Part shown: one piece after another, positions 54,134 through 62,712 of the stretch
How positions within the stretch are numbered: the first letter of the stretch is position 1
How the letters are laid out: each line of letters begins with the position of its first letter
From: Bradyrhizobium sp. PSBB068
Lineage (GTDB): Bacteria > Pseudomonadota > Alphaproteobacteria > Rhizobiales > Xanthobacteraceae
Assembly: GCA_016839165.1 (NCBI GenBank)
Contig: CP069300.1
Span: 6,582,001-6,646,000 of the forward strand
Direction of reading: 5' to 3'
DNA length: 64,000 nucleotides
Translations under genes and position numbers: made by a program
The notes under the pieces: model-generated
The model's input: the letters and a program-made list of their open reading frames with translations, nothing else
What the model was told of the DNA's origin: nothing
The model's database searches: none

Positions 54134-54544
54134 TTAACGCGGCCGGGCCTTCGTTTCCGGATAGTCCGGAGACGTCGCTGCATGACGCGCGCGACGATCG
54201 GAATATTCTCGCTCCACGTCGGGAGGATGGGAACGGCGTGTCAGCACGACGGGCTCGAAGAAGAAGCGCACCGCTTCAGCCTGCACTTCGGCGATGTTGA
54301 AGCCGATGTCGTGCAGCAGATCGGCATTGTCCTGGAGATCGGCGCGCAACTGCGCCCTGAAGGAAGCGCGTTGCGACCACATCGCGGGCAGCCGGAACAT
54401 CTCGCGCAACGCCGCGATGAAGGCGGTCGCCGTGCCTGCCAGTGCGCCGCCCGCACGATCGGCCTTGGCTAGGCCGGGTGAGCGGATGGCCGTGCTGCCG
54501 TGTGAGCCCGTGGTTTGATTGTGGCGAGTGTATCCGGATCGCAT
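54134..54544 (-). CDS. DUF1127-like small protein (136 aa)
   Basis: 136 residues. Residues ~40-90 match the DUF1127-type helical hairpin (ALREMFRLPAMWSQRASFRAQLRADLQDNADLLHDIGF). The N- and C-terminal parts are basic and disordered. ATG 54544 has a strong AGGAGAG upstream. DUF1127 proteins are often small, stress- or phosphate-regulated and RNA-binding; the family link is based on the helix pattern. The 54605 palindrome lies 61 bases upstream. Confidence 0.7.
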   Translation of the reverse strand: MRSGYTRHNQTTGSHGSTAIRSPGLAKADRAGGALAGTATAFIAALREMFRLPAMWSQRASFRAQLRADLQDNADLLHDIGFNIAEVQAEAVRFFFEPVVLTRRSHPPDVEREYSDRRARHAATSPDYPETKARPR

Positions 54545-54604
54545 CCGTTGCTCTCCTGTCTCAGTGACTCGATCGGAAGCTGGGGGAGATAGAGCGGCGG
54601 CACA

Positions 54605-54620
54605 TCAACCGTTCGGCTTA
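54605..54620. promoter_or_regulatory. degenerate copy of the TCAACCG palindrome upstream of the DUF1127 gene
   Basis: TCAACCG-TT-CGGCTTA: one perfect and one two-mismatch arm, with the flank ACA also conserved (ACATCAACCG). It sits 61 bases before the DUF1127 ATG, in the same orientation and context as the adhesin copy. Confidence 0.4.
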
Positions 54621-54816
54621 CACCACGTGTCACGGCCGCTTCGACGCTTCCGTCGGCGCCATGGTCGGCACGGTACTCTTCAACGCGGCCGCTTCCGCGC
54701 GCGGATCGATCCCGCCCGCGCGCGACCAAAAGACAGTTTCGGATAATGGGCCTGGATCACATCGCACGACGCGCCTTTGTGACCCTAGCTTGCGCTTCGC
54801 TGATCGGTACGGAATT

Positions 54817-56106
54817 CTAGAACGTCGCACTCAGACCAAGGCGAGGCCCGTGGATGTAGCGATCGAGCGTCTGCTTGGTGTCCGTGCTGAAGGCCTGGTT
54901 CAGCACATTGAAGTAGGCGTCCAGCCGGTAGCTGGCGCTGAGCTTGACGTTTGGCGTCATCCAGTACGACACGCCGACCTGGATATCCGCGTTGAACACG
55001 GTTGCGAAACGCTGGTCAGTGGATGTGCTGCTGCTGACGCTGCCGAGAGTGCTGTTGAGAACGGCCGGATCGAAGCTTCGCGCAGACGTCGACGTGTTCA
55101 CCAACTTCTGGTTTCCGAACAGGACCGCGACATCGCCGAGATAATCAAACGCCCAGCTGCCCGCGAATGGAACCGCGCCCTCGATCCCCAGACGCGGCCC
55201 GGCGCCGAGAAAGCTGTTTCGTTGATTTGTCGCATCCATGGCGTTGGTCGAGATTTGGTTGGACAGAAGAGACCCGTTGCCCAAAATATCAAGGGGTTTG
55301 GTGAAGGTGCTGGTGGTGCTCGTGTTGTTCGTTGCGCTGCTTTTGCCCACGAATTCCGCCAGGCGCAGGCCGAATTTCACCTGCATCGCGGACGCGCCGC
55401 CCCCAAGAACGTCCCGTCCAACAGCGGCATCGGCCAACCAATGCGTTTCCTTGTACGCCGCCCCCGACGACGAACTCCCGCTGAAGCCGCTAACACGGAG
55501 CCCTTTGACCGATGCGAGGACTGCCGGATCTATCGCCCCCGCAGACGATGCGAAGCCGGAGGCCTTGCCCTCACCGTAACGAAACTGGCCGCTGACATGC
55601 CATGGCGAAGCCGCAAAGCGGTAGTCAAAGCCGGCCGCCGCTTCCCAGCCTACCTTGGGCGTCAAATCGAACGATCCAGGCAGACGAGCAGAATCGCTCA
55701 GCGCGTCCAGCCGGGTGAAATCGGTGAGGTTGTAATCCGACGAAACCGGATCGCCGCCGCTCCAGATCGCGCCGCCCTCACCCCAGACCCGAAACCGGCC
55801 GGGCTCGCCGACGACCGGCGCCTTGTAGGCCAACGGCAGATCGGCGGCGAACGCCTGCAACGGATCGGAGCGCCCGGCACGGGCTTTGGGAGCGGCCTGC
55901 GGCTCGACTGCCGATGCTGATTTCGGCGCCGCGTTCTGCTCGCGTAGGGACTTGTTGTGGCGCAGCGCTGCGTTCTCCTTGCGGATCGCGGCATTTTCCT
56001 TCTCCAGCGCGTTGAGCCTCGCCACCACATCGTCGTTTGGCGCCGCATGCACGGCACCGGCCGCACCGATGCCGAGCGCCAGTGCAGCAACTAGATTCTT
56101 CTTCAT
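54817..56106 (-). CDS. outer-membrane beta-barrel protein with N-terminal coiled coil
   Basis: 429 residues: signal peptide MKKNLVAALALGIGAAGAVHA, a short coiled coil (VVARLNALEKENAAIRKENAALRH), a linker, then a beta-barrel (FDYRFAASPWHVSGQFRYGEG, FGLRLAEFVG, VSYWMTPNVKLSASYRLDAYFNVL) ending in LGLSATF with terminal Phe. It resembles the Legionella-type (Lpg1974) pore-forming OMP group. ATG 56106 with GAGG upstream; the frame to 56247 is rejected. Monocistronic. Confidence 0.82.
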   Translation of the reverse strand: MKKNLVAALALGIGAAGAVHAAPNDDVVARLNALEKENAAIRKENAALRHNKSLREQNAAPKSASAVEPQAAPKARAGRSDPLQAFAADLPLAYKAPVVGEPGRFRVWGEGGAIWSGGDPVSSDYNLTDFTRLDALSDSARLPGSFDLTPKVGWEAAAGFDYRFAASPWHVSGQFRYGEGKASGFASSAGAIDPAVLASVKGLRVSGFSGSSSSGAAYKETHWLADAAVGRDVLGGGASAMQVKFGLRLAEFVGKSSATNNTSTTSTFTKPLDILGNGSLLSNQISTNAMDATNQRNSFLGAGPRLGIEGAVPFAGSWAFDYLGDVAVLFGNQKLVNTSTSARSFDPAVLNSTLGSVSSSTSTDQRFATVFNADIQVGVSYWMTPNVKLSASYRLDAYFNVLNQAFSTDTKQTLDRYIHGPRLGLSATF

Positions 56107-56258
56107 GATCGCCTCGCCCCATTGCCTGCTTGGCGCCGACACAGCGGCGCACGTGCAGCGAATGTTTCCGAATATGGCGGGCGCGAACACCTCGCATATG
56201 CTAGGGGCACCGGCACTTGGCGAACGGCTGTGACAAAGCCGCCACAAGGCTTTCGGAC

Positions 56259-57404
56259 TCAGCCGCGCCGGATCAGCGGCAGTGTGCTCTTCAGCAGCGC
56301 GACGAGCTGGCTTTGCTGATTGGTCCGGGTCTTGCGGAAGATGCCATGGAGGTAGAAGCGTGCGGTGCTGAAGCGAATGCCCTGATGGATCGCGGCATCT
56401 TTCAATGTCAAACCTCCGGCAAGCGCGGCCGCGAGCCGGGCTTCGGTGGGCGTGAGGTCGAACAGCTTGCGGGCGTGATCTGCGAACCCACCGGGCAATG
56501 CCAGAGACGTCTGGTGCAGGTAGATGATAGCGTGCCGCGGACGCAGGAACCCGGATACTTCGGTGCCCGCGGTCGGCCCGACGCTCAGCACGACATCGAT
56601 GCCGGCTTCATCGGCCTCGCCGGCGCGGAGCAGAAGATCGCCGCCCGGGCCGGGGGCGACACCGTCGTGAACCGTGCAGGCATCGGCAACGAGTTGCCGC
56701 AAGGCAGCCGTGCTCTTGGCATCCGCCGCTGCCAGCGTGCCGGATTTCACGCGCAACGGGCTTCTCCGGCGCATCAGGATTTCCTCGGCCACCCCATTGA
56801 GGTGGACGACGCTCAACTGGGCATCGACGAGCAGCACGCCGAATGGCACGTGCGCGTAGCCTGAAGCCAGCGCCTGCGCCAATTGAAGCCTGCGGCCGAG
56901 CTGGGCCGCGCGCGCGATGTGCCGCGCGATCAATTGCAGCACTTCGGCCTCGGCCGCGTCGAAGGCGGGTTGGTTGCGACCGCGCTGGACGTCGAGAAAC
57001 CAGAATGACGGACCGGACGCCAGCAATTTGCTGCCGAGGCCGCCATACATGTCCTGCGGCGCCATCCATTCATTCCAGAAGCGGCTGCGCCGCAAGATCT
57101 CATCTCCGATCAACGCACGATCGCTGTAGATCATCCCGACAGGAGCGGCATCCAGCGCGTCGGTGTAGATGTCGGAACGCCCTGCATGTTCGTCGATATA
57201 GCGACGCTGATACGTGGGGTCGGGGTTTGCATTGATCACATCGGCCGACGCCAGGCCGGGACCGCTCCGGACGAAGCACGCAGCAGAACCGTGGAACATG
57301 ACACGGACCTGATCGATGGCAGCCTGCCACTGCGATGGATCGGAAACTGTTTCGTAAATCTTGTCGATGACGCCAGGCGAAAGCTGCGGTCTGACCGATG
57401 TCAT
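56259..57404 (-). CDS. LuxR-type HTH regulator with PAS-like middle (paralogue 3)
   Basis: 381 residues: N-terminal VIDKIYETVSDPSQWQAAIDQVRVMFHG, a PAS-like VPFGVLLVDAQLSVVHLNGVAEEILM and a divergent C-terminal HTH (LTPTEARLAAALAGGLTLKDAAIHQGIRFSTARFYLHGIFRKTRT) in which recognition-helix residues differ from canonical LuxR. It encodes the third regulator of the neighbourhood and lies next to the beta-barrel gene (150 bases). Confidence 0.86.
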   Translation of the reverse strand: MTSVRPQLSPGVIDKIYETVSDPSQWQAAIDQVRVMFHGSAACFVRSGPGLASADVINANPDPTYQRRYIDEHAGRSDIYTDALDAAPVGMIYSDRALIGDEILRRSRFWNEWMAPQDMYGGLGSKLLASGPSFWFLDVQRGRNQPAFDAAEAEVLQLIARHIARAAQLGRRLQLAQALASGYAHVPFGVLLVDAQLSVVHLNGVAEEILMRRRSPLRVKSGTLAAADAKSTAALRQLVADACTVHDGVAPGPGGDLLLRAGEADEAGIDVVLSVGPTAGTEVSGFLRPRHAIIYLHQTSLALPGGFADHARKLFDLTPTEARLAAALAGGLTLKDAAIHQGIRFSTARFYLHGIFRKTRTNQQSQLVALLKSTLPLIRRG

Positions 57405-57681
57405 GTCCAGTTTCTTGCACTGAGGTTATTGGAAGCCGAAAAGGCCCGTGCGCATTCTTGTCCGCATTCTTGGGATCGGGCGCGCTGCCGCTCACGCCGC
57501 AAGAGCGAGCGTGCCGGACGGAGCGGGCATGCCAAATCAGATGCTGAACCAGAGCCAAACGATGACATGTCAGCCGCGCGCTGCAGGCTCGTGCATGCGA
57601 CCACTCGCGTCCGGTCCGGGATGCCGCCGCCTCCAACGATCTGCAATGCAGTTCATGCATTCAACCCCGAGCCGGCGCGCA

Positions 57682-57701
57682 TCAAGATGGTATCATCTTG
57701 A
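57682..57701. promoter_or_regulatory. perfect 20-base palindrome TCAAGATG-GTAT-CATCTTGA
   Basis: Two perfect 8-base arms with a GTAT centre, about 280 bases upstream of the LuxR-type start at 57404. No T-run follows on either strand, so it is a better operator than terminator. Confidence 0.5.
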
Positions 57702-57753
57702 GGCTATTCGCCTAACGCTTGTGGCACGGTGGCAGGAGGTCGCAGACTGCACA

Positions 57754-57769
57754 TCAACCGTCCGGTTGA
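57754..57769. promoter_or_regulatory. palindrome TCAACCG-TC-CGGTTGA upstream of the third LuxR-type gene
   Basis: Perfect 7-base arms, flanked by ACA on the left as at 49575 and 54605. It is followed 33 bases on by another CGGTTGAACTCGTCT (57803-57817), identical over 15 bases to the adhesin upstream region at 49584-49598. Confidence 0.5.
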
Positions 57770-58072
57770 AGCCATGCAGTTTTTGCTTCCGCCCCCGGAA
57801 ACCGGTTGAACTCGTCTCCGCCAATTACCCCGACCATGTGCTGCCGAATTGCTTCTCACCACGTCCCGATGTTTCGGCACGCGGCCTTCGCCATCACGCC
57901 GACGACTTCGTCCGAGATGTCGAAACTGTTGGCGAGCAGATATCGCTGCGCCTTCGGCAGCCGATCCGACAGGCTGCGCTCGTGGTAGGTGCCGTATCGA
58001 GAACGCCGATCACATCCGCGCGTCGCCGGCAAACAGACCGAGAACGGAGATGGTCCTGGTTTTGTACGCAAA

Positions 58073-58149
58073 TGGCGCGCCCGGAACGATTCGAACGTCC
58101 GACCCTCAGATTCGTAGTCTGATGCTCTATCCAGCTGAGCTACGGGCGC
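58073..58149 (-). tRNA. tRNA-Arg (anticodon ACG)
   Basis: 77 bases. The 7-bp acceptor stem GCGCCCG/CGGGCGC, D arm with GCTCAGCTGGATAGAGC, anticodon loop CTACGAA between TCAGA and TCTGA giving anticodon ACG, a TTCGAAT T-loop and an encoded CCA end at 58075-58073 are all present. Confidence 0.95.
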
Positions 58150-58300
58150 ATTTTCGCGGTTGGGCTTGAAGCCCGCAAGGTTCCGGGAGCCCCGGAACGT
58201 CGCGAAAGAGCGCTCTAGCTACAGGCTCCCGGTCCGGTTGGCAAGCTCTGGAAACGCCATTTTCGGCGCGCTCCTGCCGCCCCAGAGTACCGGAACGGCG

Positions 58301-59779
58301 TTACGCCCTCGCCCGCTCGCTGCGGACCGACAGCAATTCCACCGGGCGATCCGGGATCGAGATCCGGAAGGTGGCGCCGATGGTACCCTCGACCAGATGG
58401 ATATGGCCGCCATGGGCCCGGATCAGCTCGGCGGCGATGGCAAGGCCAAGTCCGCTGCCGCCGGGGCGGCCGGAAGTCTGGAACGCCTCGAACAGATGCT
58501 CGCGCGCCTTGGCCGGAACGCCGGGCCCAGTGTCGGAGACCTCGATGATCGCAACCGTGCCCTCGCGGCGGCCGGTGATGCGGATCTGCTGGGCGCCGCC
58601 ATCGCCGTCCTGCCGGCTTTCCAGCGCCTGGGTCGCGTTGCGCACCAGATTGAGCAGCACGCGGAACAGCTGGTCCGGATCGGCGTCGATGGTCAGGCCG
58701 CGCTCGATCGCGCTGATCCAGGTGATCGAGACATCGGTCGCAAGCCCGGCCGATTCGCGCACCTCGGCAACCGCCGGCTCCACCATGATGACGCGGCGGT
58801 CGGGCGCCGCCTCCTGCGCACGGCCATAGGACAAGGTCGACTGGCAGAACGCGATGGCGCGCTCCAGCGAGCGCAGCAGCTTCGGCGCGAAGCGCTGCAC
58901 CCGCGGATCAGGCACGCTGGCGAGCTGGTCCGACAGCAATTGCGAGGAGGCCAAGAGGTTGCGCAGATCGTGGTTGATCTTGGAGACGGCGAGACCGAGG
59001 GCGGCGAGCCGGCTCTTCTGATGCAGCATCGAGACGAGGTCACGCTGCATGTCCGACAGCTCGCGCTCAGCGACGCCGATCTCGTCGCCGCGCTGGCTCG
59101 GCACGATGATTCGCGCCGAACTCTCCGGATTTTCGTGGAAGCCGACCAGGCTCGCGGTCAGCCGCCGCATCGGCCGCACGAACAGATAATGCAGCGCCAG
59201 GTAGACCAGGCCTGCGGTCAGGCCGGCGATCAAGAGCGCAACGACCAGCACGTTGCGCGAGAAGCGGTACATCGCCTGCCGCAGCGGCTTCTCGTCGATC
59301 ACGACCTCGATGAACTGGGCCTGGCCCGGCGCCGGGCCGACCACACGGATGGTCTGGTCGCCGTGCTCCAGCATGATCTCGAAGGCATCGACGATCGCCG
59401 ACCACACCGTCATGGCCCGCATGTCGACATCATGGTCGATCGAGGCCGGCAGATCGGCGCTGGCGAGCAGGCGGCGCTGTTGGCCGAGCTTGATGGCAAC
59501 CGCGCGGGCGCCGATGCTGGTCAGGATCTGCCGGGCCAGCGAATCCGGCACCAGGCCTGACGGGGCGGCATCGAGCACCAGCGCCGCGGTATTGGCGGCG
59601 GCCAGGCGGTCGTTGAGCCGGTTCATCCGGAAGTTCGCGATCGCCGGCACATAGATCAGGAGCCCGGCGATCATGACCAGCGGAATCGTCAGCAGCAAGA
59701 GCTTGCCCGACAGCCCGAGCCGGAGGGTCGGCTTGGGCCGCTGGTTCTGCGCGGTCGCCTGATCGTCGGTTAGAGCCAC
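58301..59779 (-). CDS. membrane sensor histidine kinase
   Basis: 492 residues: two membrane helices (about 25-48 and 177-200) enclosing a periplasmic sensor region, a HAMP-like linker, then HisKA with His270 in KINHDLRNLLASSQ and a HATPase with N box LVRNATQAL, G1 DTGPGVP and G2 GGSGLGLAIA. The start is a GTG at 59779 with a weak ribosome site. No response-regulator gene is adjacent in the window, so the partner is unknown. It is divergent from rpmH. Confidence 0.92.
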   Translation of the reverse strand: MALTDDQATAQNQRPKPTLRLGLSGKLLLLTIPLVMIAGLLIYVPAIANFRMNRLNDRLAAANTAALVLDAAPSGLVPDSLARQILTSIGARAVAIKLGQQRRLLASADLPASIDHDVDMRAMTVWSAIVDAFEIMLEHGDQTIRVVGPAPGQAQFIEVVIDEKPLRQAMYRFSRNVLVVALLIAGLTAGLVYLALHYLFVRPMRRLTASLVGFHENPESSARIIVPSQRGDEIGVAERELSDMQRDLVSMLHQKSRLAALGLAVSKINHDLRNLLASSQLLSDQLASVPDPRVQRFAPKLLRSLERAIAFCQSTLSYGRAQEAAPDRRVIMVEPAVAEVRESAGLATDVSITWISAIERGLTIDADPDQLFRVLLNLVRNATQALESRQDGDGGAQQIRITGRREGTVAIIEVSDTGPGVPAKAREHLFEAFQTSGRPGGSGLGLAIAAELIRAHGGHIHLVEGTIGATFRISIPDRPVELLSVRSERARA

Positions 59780-60142
59780 AAGATAAGGCCTTGTTTGGCT
59801 TAGGGGTCGGAAGATGCGGCCCGGCCCCCAAGCCGGTCAAATTACGGATCGCTAATGTCGGCGGTTCCCGGAACGCCCCCAAGGCGCTCCTCACCGTCAA
59901 AAACCCCGCGAAAACAGTTATATTCGCCCCAATTGCGACGTTTCAAAGAACCCTCTTTGCGACGCCCTGTGACATTGACGAAAACAGGGCGCTCCCTTAT
60001 AAGCCGCGCCAACTGTCCGCGATGGCCCGGTTCTTGACCGGGGGCGGCTCTTTGGGGCCGTAACGGCTCGTTTGGGCCCGCCAGCATCACCGGACTCCAT
60101 CTCAATACAACGGCAAATTGCCCGGTCAGCGGAGAATTACCC
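59780..60142. other. intergenic region between the kinase and rpmH
   Basis: 363 bases with no gene. It contains the rpmH promoter and the inverted repeat described separately. Confidence 0.6.
59975..60003 (+). promoter_or_regulatory. sigma-70 promoter of rpmH-rnpA-yidC
   Basis: TTGACG (59975-59980), 17-base spacer, TATAAG (59998-60003). This is near consensus and lies 140 bases before the rpmH start. An 8-base inverted repeat CGCCCTGT/ACAGGGCG (59963-59970, 59984-59991) brackets the -35. Confidence 0.75.
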
Positions 60143-60277
60143 GTGAAGCGGACTTATCAACCCAGCAAACTGGTGCGCAAGCGCCGTCACGGCTTCCGCG
60201 CCCGTCTCGCCACGGCCGGCGGCCGCAAGGTTCTCGCTGCGCGCCGTGCGCGCGGCCGCAAGCGCCTGAGCGCCTGA
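60143..60277 (+). CDS. rpmH: 50S ribosomal protein L34
   Basis: 44 residues, [18 protein letters not shown] at the start, very Arg/Lys-rich, typical L34. GTG start with GGAG upstream. First gene of the conserved rpmH-rnpA-yidC cluster; rnpA follows after 31 bases. Confidence 0.97.
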   Translation: MKRTYQPSKLVRKRRHGFRARLATAGGRKVLAARRARGRKRLSA

Positions 60278-60308
60278 GCCCGGACGTCTCCACCCGGAGA
60301 TACCCATT

Positions 60309-60719
60309 ATGGATCGGCTGAGGCAGCGGGCGGATTTCCTCGCCGCTGCCAATGGCGTGCGGGCGAATACCGCAGCTTTTGTGCTGCAGGGCCGTTGCCG
60401 CAACGATCAGGGCCCGATCCGCGTCGGCTATACCGTCACCAGGAAGAATGGCACCGCGACCGAGCGCAACCGCATCCGACGCCGGCTTCGCGAAGTGATG
60501 AGACGGGTCGATGCCGTATTCATGCGGCCGCACCATGATTATGTGCTAGTCGGCCGCCGTGACGCGCTGACCCGCGACTTTGCGACCATGATTGACGACC
60601 TGCGGTCGGCGCTGCGCCGCCTCGACCGGCCTGCGCCCAAGATCGGTACCAACAAGACGGGTGCCGACAGGGCGGGTAACACGAGCGCGCCCAATCCGAA
60701 TGGAATGACGAGACCCTAA
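60309..60719 (+). CDS. rnpA: ribonuclease P protein component
   Basis: 136 residues, protein subunit of RNase P that matures tRNA 5' ends. The conserved RNRIRRRLREVMRR (RNR motif) and YTVTRKNGTATERN are present; the C-terminal ~25 residues are disordered. GGAG eight bases upstream. It follows rpmH and precedes yidC by 3 bases. Confidence 0.96.
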   Translation: MDRLRQRADFLAAANGVRANTAAFVLQGRCRNDQGPIRVGYTVTRKNGTATERNRIRRRLREVMRRVDAVFMRPHHDYVLVGRRDALTRDFATMIDDLRSALRRLDRPAPKIGTNKTGADRAGNTSAPNPNGMTRP

Positions 60720-60722
60720 GAG

Positions 60723-62583
60723 ATGTCCGACAACCGCAACACGATCCTTGCCGTCATTCTGTCCGGCCTCGTCCTGATCGCCTGGCAATATTTCTACAAC
60801 ATGCCGCAGATGGAGAAGCAGCGCGAGGTGCAGCGCCAGGCCGAGTTGCTGAAGCCGACGCCGCAGGCGACCCCGGGCGCTGCACCTGGGACCTCGACTG
60901 CCCCCCCCGGCGACGCCGGGCACGCCTGCGGTTGACGCTCCGGTGGCAAGCCGTGAAACCGTGCTCGCAGCCGGTCCGCGCATCAAGATCGAGACCCCGC
61001 GCGTGATCGGCAGCATTGCGCTGAAGGGCGCCCGGATCGACGATCTGGCGCTGGTCCATTTCCGCGAGACGGTCGACCCCAAATCGCCGGCTATCGTGCT
61101 GCTGTCGCCGTCGGGCACCGCCGAGCCTTACTATGCCGAGTTCCTGTGGCTAACGCCCACCGGCTCGTCGGTGAAGACGCCGGATTCCGAAACCGTCTGG
61201 CAGCAGGAGGGGTCGAACAGCCTGTCGCCGAGCACCCCGGTGGTGCTGAAGTATGAGAACGGCCAGGGCCTGACCTTCCGCCGCACCATCTCGATCGACG
61301 ATCGCTACCTCTTCAGCATCAAGGATGAGGTCACCAATCAAGGCAGCACGCCGGTGACGCTGTATCCGTTTGCGCTGATCTCGCGCGGCGGCAAGCCGCC
61401 GGTGTCCGGCTACGCGATCCTGCACGAAGGCCTGATCGGCTATCTCGGCGAACAGGGCCTGCAGGAATACACTTACAAGAACATCGACGACAGCAAGACC
61501 CCCACGGGTCCGGACTCGCGTGGCGTTATCTTCCAGAACGTGACCGACGCCTGGCTCGGTATCACCGACAAATACTGGGCGACCGCGCTGCTGCCCGAGA
61601 CCAATGCGACCTTGGAGAAAGCGCGCTTCACGAACGGCGACAAGCGCTACCGGGTCGACTACATGCTCGGCGCGCAGACCATTCCGATCGGCGGCTCCGG
61701 CGTCGCCAACGCGCGGCTGTTTGCCGGCGCGAAGGAGGCCGCGACCGTCGGCCTCAACTTCCCGCTGGTCGGCTTCGGCGGCTACAACAAGCAGCTCGGC
61801 CTCAACCATTTCGACCTCCTGATCGACTGGGGCCACTTCTACTTCATCACCAAGCCGATGTTCCTGGCGCTCGACTGGTTCTATCGCCTGGTCGGCAATT
61901 TCGGCATCGCGATCCTCCTGGTGACCGTGATCGTGAAGCTCTTGTTCTTCCCGCTCGCCAACAAGTCCTACGCCTCGATGGCGAAGATGAAGTCGGTGCA
62001 GCCGCAGCTGCAGGCGCTGAAGGAACGCTATCCCGACGACCGCGTGAAGCAGCAGCAGGAGATGATGGAGATCTACAAGAAGGAGAAGATCAACCCGATC
62101 GCCGGTTGTCTTCCCGTCGCCTTGCAGATCCCGGTGTTCTTCTCGCTCTACAAGGTGCTGTTCATCACCATCGAGATGCGGCACGCGCCGTTCTTCGGCT
62201 GGATCAAGGACCTCTCGGCGCCGGATCCGACCAACCTGTTCACGCTGTTCGGCCTGATCCCGTTCGATCCGATCGCGCTGCTCGGACCGCATTTCGGCTC
62301 GTACCTGGTGATGGGCATCTGGCCGATCATCATGGGCATCACGATGTGGGTGCAGATGAAGCTCAATCCGGCGCCGCCGGATCCGACCCAGAAGATCATC
62401 TTCGACTGGATGCCGCTGATCTTCACCTTCATGCTGGCCGGCTTCCCGGCGGGTCTCGTGATCTACTGGGCCTGGAACAACACGCTCTCGGTGCTGCAGC
62501 AGAGCTTCATCATGCGCAAGAACGGCGTGAAGGTGGAGTTGTTCGACAATCTGAAATCGACGTTCGCCAAGAAGCCGACATAG
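60723..62583 (+). CDS. yidC: membrane protein insertase YidC, frame-interrupted in a C8 tract
   Basis: Inserts proteins into the inner membrane. The first frame (from ATG 60723) gives the N-terminal helix (ILAVILSGLVLIAWQYFY) and a Pro/Ala/Thr linker, then stops at 60933-60935. The rest, from about 60909 (PATPGTPAVDAPVASRETV), continues in another frame to 62583. It has the periplasmic YidC domain and the five-helix core (FAIALLVTVIVKLLFFPL-type region, IPVFFSLYKVL, PLIFTFMLAGFPAGLVIYW). Removing one C from 60901-60908 restores a continuous protein of about 619 residues, the normal length. Confidence 0.9.
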
Positions 62584-62614
62584 CTTCCCGGCCACCTCGC
62601 TTGATCAATGCGTC

Positions 62615-62637
62615 ATGCCCGGCCTTGTGCCGGGCAT
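62615..62637. repeat. palindromic dispersed-repeat-like element
   Basis: ATGCCCGGC-CTTGT-GCCGGGCAT, perfect 9-base arms, in the yidC-yihA gap with flanks GTC and CCACG. It matches the look of a palindromic repeat common between genes in Bradyrhizobium and Rhodopseudomonas; no second copy was found in this window. Confidence 0.5.
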
Positions 62638-62712
62638 CCACGTATTGGAGGGTGGCAAGACGTTGACCTGAACGGTCGGATCTGCTCCGGCCAAGACGAA
62701 GTGGACCCTTCG

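Larger units (their letters stand above)
57405..58072. other. regulatory region between the third LuxR-type gene and tRNA-Arg
   Basis: 668 bases without a supported gene. It contains a perfect 20-base palindrome (57682-57701), a TCAACCG palindrome (57754-57769) and a segment resembling the region upstream of the adhesin (57803-57900). A 71-codon minus frame (57856-58071) has no ribosome site and may be a fragment. Confidence 0.45.

Noticed and set aside
54469..54729. 86-codon minus frame over the DUF1127 start
   Set aside because: Overlaps the DUF1127 gene in another frame, lacks a ribosome site and is compositionally random.
57715..57740. TGGCAC-like sequence resembling a sigma-54 -24 element
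   Set aside because: No GC dinucleotide at the required 10-base spacing for the -12 element.
58073..58149. tRNA-Arg as an attachment site for an island covering the LuxR/adhesin region
   Set aside because: No integrase, no second 3'-tRNA copy seen and no composition break; only the orientation would fit.
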